A stretch of DNA of 54,280 nt from Psilocybe azurescens (lineage: Eukaryota > Basidiomycota > Agaricomycetes > Agaricales > Agrocybaceae). Positions 44,935 through 54,280 of this stretch are shown here, piece by piece. Under the pieces are notes generated by a model. The model was given only the letters and a program-made list of their open reading frames with translations. It was not told the origin of the DNA and searched no databases. The stretch lies in the NCBI GenBank assembly GCA_023853785.1, contig JAJIRX010000844.1, positions 1 through 54,280 of the forward strand. The letters run 5' to 3'. Each line of letters starts with the position of its first letter. The stretch's first letter is position 1. A program made the translations under genes and the position numbers.

Positions 44935-46547
44935 ATGCCCAAAGATAAGAAGTATTCTGCAATTCGGGCTCATCGCACCCTCAACTCGGGTATGCAGCAG
45001 TTCCAAGGCGCGAGGAATGTCATGATTACTGGTGGGAGCATTCAACAAGTAGGGAATTACTACGGAGGAGTTGGGGATATTGGTGGGCGCCAGTAGGCAT
45101 TATATACTGAGCATATACACTGATTTTGGAGCAATAGGACTGCACATTTTGGGGCAGCATATTATCTCTGGTACATGTTACAAAATTGCTCTCCCTTCGA
45201 GATAATCCGGATGCGTGTGTGGATATTGAGAAGTATCTTCGAGAGGGATTCAAGAAGATTTACGAGGAAAATATTCAAATAATGTCTTCTACCCCACGTC
45301 CTTGGCCTCCAGCTCATATTATCCTACGATTTATGATTAGTGCTTCAGGCCAGTTCCTCTATGCATCCACTGTCCTGGATTTCGTTGGCGCCTCATCCAA
45401 TTTCTGTGACCCTCAAAAACAACTCCAGATATTGACAACCCCTGGACCGCATCGCGCCTCCGCATTTTCGGGTCTTGATAAACTTTACGCCACCATCCTG
45501 TCATCATATCCTCGACCAGACACAATGAAACGTGTCCTTGGTGGTCTCTTGCTCGAATTCAGTGAAAAAACAATTCAGGAAATCCTGGGAGTAGATTCCG
45601 GAGAAATTTAACTCGTGTTGAGGGCCTTAAGCTCCTTGATCAGAATATCCAAGGCTGAATACTCCGAGGAATTCCGTGTGCTGGAGCCAATCTTCGGGTC
45701 TCCATTGGTAGAGGCATCAATTTCATTTTGTCACCTGTCGTTCCAACAATTTCTTGAGGATGAGTCAAGATCAGGAGAGTATGCAATTGATCGGGGCGCC
45801 ATTTGTCATGAGTTTGTATGCTCTATGCTCAAGTTCGGGGTAGATATTCTGCAGGATGGTCCACGGGCCGAGCAGACTATAACACGGTAAGTGCCTTAGC
45901 ATTTTGTGTATTCAAAATATACAAGGACACTGATATACACGTTTTCTGACAGCATCGGACTATCAGGTTATCATAATATGCTTGATAGCTTTGGGGATAT
46001 GTCGTGGTGGATCAGTCATGATGCCAGATCTATTGTCAATTCATTGGAGGAATATTGCGAAAGCCTTCACACAATCTTCGCTTGCAATCCTTCGCATGTC
46101 GCCCAAGCAAGTCATGTGTACTGGTTTACGAATGCTCTCTTGTATTTTCTTGCCAGGCTGCTATCTCTGCCGCCTGAGGACGGTCCATATAGGCATGATA
46201 TACCCCGACATCTATCCCAGTCTCTCATACATGTTCTCAACGTTGCTCAAACAATTTCAGCGAAGCAGATCATGAATCGATCACCCCAAAACTCAGCAAC
46301 TTTCGCATACATTGCTTTATACACTCTTGAATCTTCTTGCCTCTCAAGGACAAGGAGTAACATCGAAGCTATCTCGGAGTCAATGAATATCGGTCTGGAT
46401 ACCATTATATTTGATCTCCAACACCTCCCTGACTTGGTATACCTTACATCAGGAAAGCAGGACAAATCCTATTTAGCAATACGACGTTTACAAACCTGTC
46501 ACATCATTATAACACGCAGATATCAGCTCATAACCATATATCTATGA
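44935..46547 (+). pseudogene. NLR-like (NACHT family) gene relic lacking the NACHT core
   Basis: The 5' frame from 44935 encodes MPKDKKYSAIRAH and then FQGARNVMITGGSIQQVG, the N-terminal F-GA-N-x-I-x-GG motif found before NACHT domains in agaricomycete NLR-like proteins. It stops at 45096. The next readable part starts at about 45190 with DNPDACVDIEKYLREGFKKI, WPPAHIILRFMISASGQFLY and ASTVLDFVGA, which is the region that normally lies C-terminal to the NACHT ATPase. P-loop, Walker B and sensor regions are absent. An in-frame TAA (45609-45611) interrupts LGVDSGEI/LVLRALSSLI. The frame then continues (HLSFQQFLEDESRSGEYAID) across an intron at about 45889 to 46547. Confidence 0.7.
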
Positions 46548-46551
46548 CATA

Positions 46552-46790
46552 TAATATTATTTTTGTAATATAAAGTAAATATAATATGATAAGTACATTA
46601 TAACTAGATTGCAAGGTCATGTAAGATGTTAAACGGTTTATAGATTGGGTACAATATTGTTTCTGTAACGTAAAGCAAATATAATATGGCAAAGACAATA
46701 TAATTAGATTGTAAAGTGGCTGCCAGGTTCACCAAAAAAATCATAATATGCATGTCAGATGTTAGACAATTTATAACTCATCATCGTCCT
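46552..46790. repeat. Imperfect AT-rich direct repeat, two units
   Basis: AATATAATATG with flanking TGTAA..TAAAG.AAATA and TATAA.TAGATTG.AA occurs at about 46552-46620 and again at about 46652-46720. AGATGTTA-type blocks follow each unit. The period is about 100 bp. It sits between the NLR relic and the Plavaka 3' end. Confidence 0.5.
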
Positions 46791-46925
46791 TCAGCAGGGT
46801 TGTACGCAGGATATGAGATGGGCACAATATGGCATACAAATTATATTTAATTATCATAGTGAAATATCCTTGACATAGGCGTAAAATTTCCAAGTGAGCC
46901 GGGTGTGTAGGTCAACATAAATAGG

Positions 46926-49900
46926 CTACAGTGAGGCGTAGCCATAATCCTCTTCTCCTTCCTCTTCCTCATCACCACTGCAACCAAAATCATGGACCTC
47001 ATCCCCATCGCTTTGGTCCCCACCTTCATCATCATCATCATTATCTTCATCGTTGTCGTCTTCATTTCCTTCCAGTTCCAGATCCTCATTCATAGCGCTA
47101 CAGGGGTCGTCTTCGTCATCCTCTTCTTCCACTTCCATTTCCTCAGAGCTTGGGTCAATGGAATCAAATCCGGGTACTTCCTGCTGAGGGGTATTCTTCA
47201 AATGACCGATGCCACCACCAAAGTAACGCATAATCATATCTCGATCAACAAAACTGAGAGTATTCAGCTGTTAGTAATACATCAAAGCAGGGACCACCTG
47301 ACGTCCACTCACATGTTTACGTAGAAGTTTAACCAGTCTTCTTTATTGTCAGAATCAAGGCATCGAGCAATGCTACAGGGCCAAGGAAGGAGATCAGGAC
47401 TCCAACCAGCTTCAAAGGCCGGAATCAAGTGACAACCGCGCACTACAATAGCAGGATCAACAAAACTGAAAGCAAATTCATCTGTGGATTCTACAAAGCC
47501 AATTTTGGGTAGGCGTGCTCGACGAAATCCTGAACGATAGCCGGGTTCCTCGCCAAACCAACGGACCCAAAGAAAATCCATGCGTTTGACGGTTTTGGCA
47601 TCAGGAATCACTGGATTCTCAGCCCAAACGTTGGCATGGTAGACTCCAATGACTCTCGCATACCAGTAGGGTTCAGCACCTTCCCTGCGTTAATAGGAGA
47701 GCGCAGCATAATATCTGGGTGTGAATGAGGGCGGACAGTGTCCCACTGCCGCTGTAAGTCGTAGCTAGTGTAATAGATGCGGCATGTCTGAACAGAATAA
47801 ATCTTGTTTCCGACAAAGCGTATGGAGTTGCGATCTAAATCCGTGAATTCTTCGTGCATGTCGGCATCAAATTCACGGCCGGTTAGTCGTCCTAATAAAT
47901 GATCTTGAAGCTTCGGTAAAAATTTCTTCAAAGTCTCAGTAAGTCCATGAGTTATAAATCACAAAAGCGTTAATCGAGAAAACGTACATGATAAGCAGGG
48001 TCGCTCCTGTTATTGCGCAGGGTGCCACGGATATCCTGAGGGTGACTTTTTAGACAGAGAGATATAGTATCTCAGCTCTGGGTCACCATCCGGTTGGTTG
48101 TTGACGTGACCTGTTGTTTTCTGCTTGGTATGGCCGTGAAGCCGCTTCATATCAAAGGCCAAACGAGCACGTTCAAGCCTTTTATAACGCTTAGCAATTT
48201 GGCGCTTGGCATTGCGCTTGTTTGTCGATCCATACATGCGCTTAACGACTTTATGAGCAAGTTCACCCTGTTGATTAAAAAGTAAGAATAAATAAAATAC
48301 ATAGAGAGAAATTACTGACGACTTGGGTTGAAAACCCATCCGTTCCACCAAAAGGCGGATAGCACAAACGTAGTCTCCGAGCGCATGCCATTTGTAAGTG
48401 AAGAGATTCAGGGTTTTGGATTTCTTGCTGGATGTATTACCTGCCACAGCTTTCTCCTTCCCTTGCCAGACATCTGGCGCCTCTGTCGTGCCCCTGCTTC
48501 CTTTGGGAGTTCGACTGTCGCAAAGCGGACTGTGTGGTGTCCCTAAACTTCCGTGTTAACTTCCCAAGCTCCGTTGTAACCTGTTCAAGATGCTGTAGAG
48601 TACTCTCGGTATGTAGTCGAAGTTTTGCAAACGCATGCCATTCTGCTGTTCGGTATAAGAGCGTCATGAGGATTGAATTATATGGCTCTTGCAAAAGTCC
48701 TTCAAACACTGGAATACTGCACTAAAGAACAAGTTAGTACTCAACGTTTTCTTCTTTCATGCCAGAATTGCTGGTCTTACCTGTAATAGGTCCTCAAAAT
48801 CGCGCTCGCGAAGTTTCTTCATCTCTGAGGCATTTGTTGCAAATCGTCTGATTGTACTTGACCCAAACGTTGGTACACCCCGAAACCTTGTCGATGCGGA
48901 AAAGTTTATTAGTTTTCAATAGATAAAAATGCTGGAGTGGGCGTACCGTTGATCCAGCTTAGCAACCAAACTGCCGTCAGGGGCAACAGCATACAGAATT
49001 CGAATTAAGTGGGTAAAGAGCGCTTTCCAGACACCCAACTCAAACTCGTGCAAAAGATCAACAACAAGCATCCGGCGGGATGTCAAAAATCACAGCCAAT
49101 TTTATCAATAAAGGCATTCTAAGACCGAAACATGAAGCTCGAATAAATGAATATCAGGGAACTTGACTCACCAGTGTTGGGACAGAAGAAGTCGCCTTGA
49201 GGAGCCGATTGACAGCGGTACCGGCGATGGCCACTGCAGACTTGTAGATGGCATTCCGAGCAATTTGAACGCTGTCTAAAAGGTATTTACGAGCCATTGT
49301 AAGTCGAGATTTAATGTCATTCTTTGTGCCCATCTGGTCAAATTTTGATTTCGGAACGAGACACCGAGGGCACGGGCAAAGGCCTTTGTCTCGTATGGTG
49401 GCAAGCAAAACTCTGTCAAAAGGATTGATTAACTCAACAGTTCGTTGAAAGAAAGGAATCCACTTACTTCTCAGGATAATCTGCAGAATATGTAAAGAAT
49501 CGGGGTATACCCGGCGCGAAATACCGTCAGCGCATTTGACTACCATTCCATATTTATATGCATGAACGAAATCTGCGTCTAGTAAAAATTTCCAGACACC
49601 ATGCATAAGCTCTCGTCGGCAATGCGTTGTGAGGTCTTTTTGCGTGCCCCATTTACTGCAGAAAGAGGCGGCAAAGTCCTGGAATGAATCAGGAAGAGAA
49701 GGAATATATGCGATGTGCTGGCAAGCACCCGAGTTTGGCTGTCCACGAATGTATTTCAAACATTCCCAAAAAGTAGATAGATTGGCCAGAGCTTTGCGGT
49801 ACCAAAGTTTGCAAGGTGAGTGCTGTCAGACCAGAACATGAGGGCAGCTACGACCTTCTCTAGCTTGCAATCCAGCTCATCAGGAGGAAGAGGAGCACGC

Positions 49901-51080
49901 TGCACGTTGTCATTTTCTTCAATGAAAACATCCGAGTTGTAGACCTCAGAGAATACCCGTTCTTCTTCACCACTTGGAGACCTATGCAATAATTTGAAAG
50001 GCGAGAAATGGAAGTGGGAAGCAAGGGCGACGAGAATGCAGCTTGGATAACAGCGGTCAATTTCCGATAGAGCAATCCTGGAACAGAAAATGTGCCTGGC
50101 GGTTTGCTTTTGGTGCCCGAAGGAACTTCAATGTTGATGTTGGCCATTTGAAAAGAGTCGGAAAGGGGGAATTCTTCTCTGCGGCATCGCTCCTTTGATT
50201 CTCTCTCGCCGCGTTGAAACCTTTCAAATCTTCAAGCTTGAAATTGGGGTCAAGAAGAACATCGTTTACGAGACGGTTGACCTCGAATCTGACTTGGTGT
50301 ATGTGCCAGAGTCCTTCCAGTTCATAAGCATTTCAACTGATTCATTTCGATGGACAGGGGTTGGGGACGGTGGCGGCATGGACATAGGGTCAAGTTCTCC
50401 AACTTGGTGAAGCTCTTCTTCGGGAATAAAAGAGTCGGGATCAAAAGAAGGCCGGTAAAGGTATTCTCGCAGCAAGCCAAAAGAATTGGTGGCAGTCCGC
50501 AGTCGATTGCGCACAATCAAATGCAGGCGCGGCAACACTGCAGTTGACTGCTCATCTTGAGCGGCAAAGGCTCAGGATTTATGTCCTCATATCGAGCAGG
50601 GAGCCGATAATTCCGCTTCGGTCTACCTGCCTGCGTAAATTGGGGAGGAGGGTGTGAAAAGACGAAGGTGGTGGGGGTGTCGAGGTTGCAAGAGGAGGCG
50701 GAGGCGAAGGTGGCGAGGGTTCGATAGCACTGAGATCTTGATCCATTGCCTGATCCTCCAAGTTATGGGGTGACATTTCCTAAATGACTCGTACTCGATC
50801 CAGCAGTGGACACTTCCTAGATAAACCGTTATATTTATCGACTATAACAAAAAAAAGAAAAGAAAAAAGCTTACTCCTGAAGTCGCCCAGGAGCCCAAGC
50901 GGCGCCTTCTGCGGTCTTTGAGTTTCGCTTGTTTAACCTTTGTTGAAGCGGCGGTTGTTTTTGGCGTTGATTTGCCCCATCTTGATGTTTCAGAAAAGCT
51001 TTACATTTTGTCTGGTGTTGTGTGAGACCCCTAGCAGATATAGCACTGAATTGTTCTGGACAATGCTTGCACGGGAACAT
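46926..51080 (-). CDS. Plavaka-type (CACTA superfamily) transposase
   Basis: DNA transposase of the Plavaka family, abundant in agaricomycetes. The N-terminus at 51080 is a C2H2-like finger (MFPCKHCPEQFSA, ...TQHQTKC). Proline-rich linker, then GRPKRNYRLPARYEDI, RTATNSFGLLREYLYRPSFD. The core follows: GEEERVFSEVYNSDVFIEEN, ALMFWSDSTHLANFGTAKLW, GACQHIAYIPSLPDSFQDF, RDKGLCPCPRCLVPKSKFD, then FEGLLQEPYN, LYRTAEWHAFAKLRLHTEST, HALGDYV, GELAHKVVKRMYGSTNKRNA. It ends FVDRDMIMRYFGGGIGHL and an acidic tail of about 70 residues. At least three frame slips (about 50626-50634, 50530, 50285) each need one extra base. Terminal repeats were not found by eye. Confidence 0.85.
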
Positions 51081-51491
51081 AAACGACACAGAGAGGCGAA
51101 TAGAAATAGCGATAGTGAGAAAGCGATAGCTATTCGCAGCTTTGCGCGACTGGGAGGATGTCTTGGCATATGAGAGAAGAGGGATATGATTCAAAGTATT
51201 GACAGCGCAACGAATATATAGAGCGGGTTGGCCCAACCAGCACAGCATCATTAATTTTTTGATGATATTTCTTTTAGCCCTTGATTGGCTACTATGGCAA
51301 AGTGTTTAGACAAGTGGGGCCGTCGTTGCACCAGTAACGTCGAAGCCGACTAGTAGAGTGGAGCATTACTCGCTAACCGTCTCATGAGTTGTCGTAATGA
51401 GCCCTTCCTCCTGATGCGACCAAATTCGCAACATGTCGTATATAGCAAAAAGCCATGACAAAAAAATGAGAATTATGATGATGCGTCATTC
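51081..51491. other. Upstream flank of Plavaka gene
   Basis: TATATAG at about 51214 may serve as TATA box for the transposase (minus). The CACTA element's end should lie here, but no terminal repeat matching the 46.5-46.9 kb side is evident. Confidence 0.35.
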
Positions 51492-53592
51492 TCATTCTTC
51501 TCCAACGGTGGCGACTGCGACTGCTGCAAATGTTTCGACACTGGCAGCGACCCCCGACCGGCGGTGCATTAGCACATCCACCATCTTGCCCCTCCCACCT
51601 GGAACTACCGCTGAAGAAGGAGGCGACATCGACTGTGCTCCCGACTCTACGCGCATCTTGTCATCTCCAGTATGTGTAGGCGACGGCGCGCTCGATGCGG
51701 GGAAAGAGTTACGATGGTGGTGCGATTGACGATGTTTACTGTTGCTGCTGGACCTGTGAGGCGTGCCCAGTGCCGATTGGACGCGAGTGGGGGCAGCACA
51801 GCGGGCGGCGATGGGCTGGGCGGGAAGGGCTCGCGCGTCTCTGGCGAGTGCAACGCAAGCCGGGTGCCGAAATGGTATGGGTGAAGGCCTTGTCGACGGT
51901 ATAGGCGTTCGCCTACCAGAAGGCGAGGAGATCCTGCGCTTCATATCGATCCGCGAGCACTTGGAGTTGTTGTTGTCTTCTAGGTCGGGGCTGAGGGCGC
52001 GCTTGAGGGGCTACCTCTGGCTGGGAGGCGAAACATGGTTTGAGGACACCGAGTTGCGATGAGAAGGAGGAAGGCAAGTGAATGGGTCGCCAACCGGCTA
52101 TGTGATGAGATTGTAGGCGAGTGCGATGGACCGTCCACTCCAGAACTTGAACTCGTCGCAAGTCCAATAAGCAACAGCGATACATTCGTCATAGTCTTTT
52201 GTCAAGAACACTTGAAGCGGCGCAGCGTAGCACTTGTTGGCGACGGCTGAATGGACCTCAACTATCCAGAGTGGGAGCTGTTCTCCGGATATCCAGGGCC
52301 CTTGGGATACGCCTTGAAGTTGCCAGACATATTCGCAGTTGATCGTTCGGCAGAGAACATCTTCTGCCTATCCGGGCCCTCATCTTCCTTTCGCTTGTTG
52401 CCATTGACACACCTTCGTCTATCCTTCTTGGGAGCAGGCTCCTGCATCGACTGAGGAGACGACTGAGCAGAAAACTGGGGTGGAGGAGGCGGCGGAGGCT
52501 GAGGAGTGTGTTGTTGAGGGGTCTGCGGTGGTTGCGACTGGTGAGCATGACCTTCTTCCCTGCTATCTTTGGTCCGTCGCCGACGATCCTTAGCCTCTGC
52601 AAGCATGGGCGTGCATGCGGGCTCTCCGACGTCCTTGAACTGCCTACAACGATATGCGAAGGAACATTATTTCGTGCACGCATACCTTCTGGCGATACCG
52701 GATAGCTCCTGTTCTCATTCCTGTCCATGTCGTATCGCTATTGCCCCGAGCATCATGACGGGGTCATATCGGCGACTGGGTGGTTCGTGATGCGAAGGAG
52801 GTTGCTGCTGTGGCTGCTGAGGCGGTGAAGAGGGCCGGAAACCAGGATGAGCAGAAGGAGGCTTGTTATCCCAATACCGTGGTGCATGACTTCCGCGAGG
52901 AGAAGGCTCCGACGGACTATGCGCACGAGGGGCGAGGCTGGTAGAACGATGTCGGAGGAGCCCCATGCTGCATGTACTCGCCGCTGTGCCTCGGACGGCG
53001 ATCGTGTTCCCATTCACGGTGATCGGTAGGTGGTCGACGATCCCAGCCAGGTTCAGGCTCAGGGTGACTTGGCTCCCGACGATGGTAAACATGAGGAGAT
53101 CGTTGAGGAGGTACAGCACTTGGTTGAGCAGGTCCGATAGGCTGTCGCACATGAGGAGGATAGCTCTGGAAGTTGGGAGGAGAGAGAACTCGACTGCTTT
53201 GGGTCGGGGAGATGGAACCAGAACGAGGCCTTGTGCCGCCTTATTGTAATACGGATCGGGATGCTATAGATGTCCATGCATTTCTGGGATCGTCCAGAGT
53301 GTTGAGGTGGAAGAGGATGCTGCAGGCGAAGGCTCTAGTGGCCAGGAGAATACTGCACTTCCTCCAGCACGTTCTCGTTTTGAGCGTGCATGGGCACCTG
53401 CAGCCATACACATGTCGCAGAATCGGCGAAAACAGCGGTAAAAGCAGTCTGACGATCTAAACATACCAGTAAGACATTCCTCCATCGCATCAAGAAAAAG
53501 AAAAAGTCACGTACAGTATCAAATAATAGATCAGACATATGGACCGCCCTCTCATCCAAGGCCCCCCTCATCCAAGGCCCCCTCTCATCCAA
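51492..53592 (-). CDS. Proline/arginine-rich low-complexity protein, model unresolved
   Basis: Minus-strand frames with strong protein-like composition follow one another: SSDCFYRCFRRFCDMC, ASSSTSTLWTIPEMHG, RQPIGPAQPSAVPPQRSPHV, WDRRPPTDHREWEHDRRPRH, PSSPPQQPQQQPPSHHEPPS, MDRNENRSYPVSPE, then after an intron (about 52607-52694) EAKDRRRRTKDSREEG with a PPPPPPP run and KKDRRRCVNGNKRKEDEG. Further on come DNNNSKCSRIDMKRRISSPS and a Ser/Pro end. They lie in different phases, so several frame slips or unseen introns exist. Such composition is typical of nuclear regulators, but no DNA-binding domain is complete enough to name. Boundaries are approximate. Confidence 0.4.
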
Positions 53593-53698
53593 GGCCCCGC
53601 CCTCTCATCCAAGGCCCCCGCCCTCTCATCCAAGGCCCCCGCCCTCTCAACCAAGCCCCCGCCCTTCAACCAAGCCCCCGCCTTTCACCAAGCCGGAA
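53541..53698. repeat. Minisatellite, unit about 20-21 bp
   Basis: Tandem units of GCCCTCTCATCCAAGGCCCC with variants (CTCAACCAAGCCCCC, TTCAACCAAGCCCCC) run for about 155 bp, six to eight copies, decaying toward the right. It lies just upstream of (in minus sense) the proline-rich gene. Confidence 0.85.
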
Positions 53699-54229
53699 GG
53701 CTTCCCTCACCGACGTGGACGTTGGGGAAACAGGAGTCAAACTAGAGTCGCCATCAACAATAGGTTAGGACAGTGGTAATTGAGTATACATACGTTTGTA
53801 CTCGGTATCTCTGAGGGTCGAGGGCGCCGCGAGTCGTGGCATTTGGGCTGGAATAGAACGTACGCGATTCATGGTATCTTGACGGCGTTTCTGGCTGAGC
53901 AATTCGTTAGTAAACTCATTTTCTGTGTGTTAGAAACACCGTCTGTGCAACGCCAACCCATAGTATCAGTACCCATAAGTAGCACGGATACCCAGCTGTA
54001 CATCTCTACAGTGTACGGCGATTTTTTGGGTTTTATTTCATGTTATATCACTCAATCTCAATTTATTTCATTCGAATGGGATTACGGCTTCCTATATACT
54101 AACTACTGACACAAAGAAAATGACTTACGAGGCTTGGTGGATGATGAGGAGAGCGCGATTAACGATGGTGATGGTTCAGAAGAGAGTGGAAAGGCGTGAG
54201 AAAATGGAAACCAATGGACTAAGTCGGCG
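53699..54229. other. Non-coding flank
   Basis: A 109-codon plus frame (53780-54109) shows no recognisable feature. Nothing else is supported. Confidence 0.35.
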
Positions 54230-54280
54230 CCGAATCGAGGATCCTCGGGTAATAGCCGATTACCGGGATCCTCGATTCGG
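54230..54280. repeat. Near-perfect hairpin at window end
   Basis: CCGAATCGAGGATCC at 54230 is answered by GGATCCTCGATTCGG ending at 54280, and GGTAAT/ATTACC extends the stem with one bulged position. The loop is AGCCG or similar. It may be the end of an inverted-repeat element continuing outside the window. Confidence 0.7.

Noticed and set aside
47000..47324. Plus-strand hydrophobic frame (IIIIIIFIVVVFISF)
   Set aside because: Antisense of the acidic tail codons (GAT/GAA runs) of the Plavaka gene.
46552..51400. CACTA terminal inverted repeats around the Plavaka gene
   Set aside because: Both flanks were read for matching CACT... ends and none was convincing. Element borders are left open.

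Overview
The window looks like nuclear DNA of a filamentous basidiomycete, most likely an agaricomycete. Genes are densely interrupted by GT-AG introns of about 50-60 nt. The gene content includes a laccase, an aryl-alcohol-oxidase-like GMC oxidoreductase, a CFEM GPI-protein, an F-box protein of the type common in mushrooms, a decayed NACHT/NLR-like gene and a Plavaka (CACTA-superfamily) transposase, all typical of that group. No species can be named from the sequence.

Layout. 1-3.0 kb: a divergent pair, an unknown gene leaving the window on the left and a DHA2-type MFS transporter. 3.0-6.1 kb: gene-poor, with one SINE-like insertion. 6.1-8.5 kb: laccase (minus), divergent to a small NTF2-like gene at 9.2-9.9 kb. 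10.4-10.6 kb: a MITE. 11.1-12.9 kb: F-box gene. 12.9-15.0 kb: gene-poor. 15.0-15.8 kb: isoprenylcysteine methyltransferase-like gene (minus). 17.5-23.4 kb: a 16-exon class II DAHP synthase. 24.1-24.8 kb: a small RGG-tailed protein. 25.0-26.2 kb: two nested Tc1/mariner-type elements. 26.6-27.5 kb: an unknown gene. 28.5-29.3 kb: CFEM protein. 30.2-31.0 kb: two tRNA-Ala(CGC) genes, each with an 11-nt intron. 31.3-32.1 kb: exosome subunit RRP46. 33.7-36.5 kb: GMC oxidoreductase. 37.2-38.9 kb: secreted beta-propeller-like protein. 40.1-41.8 kb: beta-carbonic anhydrase. 42.2-42.6 kb: small unknown protein. 44.0-44.7 kb: a 639-bp foldback element. 44.9-46.5 kb: NLR-like relic. 46.9-51.1 kb: Plavaka transposase (minus). 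51.5-53.6 kb: proline-rich low-complexity region with a minisatellite. The window ends in a hairpin.

Function. Laccase, GMC oxidoreductase, beta-propeller protein and CFEM protein are extracellular or cell-surface proteins that fit lignocellulose or phenol metabolism and redox or heme chemistry at the hyphal surface. DAHP synthase (shikimate entry), RRP46, tRNA-Ala, carbonic anhydrase and the methyltransferase are housekeeping. There is no sign of a single co-regulated cluster.

Quality note. Many genes, including the housekeeping DAHP synthase, are interrupted by one-base frame slips. Nearly all can be explained as one base missing from a short mononucleotide run. This looks more like uncorrected assembly indels than gene death, so reading frames were joined across these points when models were drawn.
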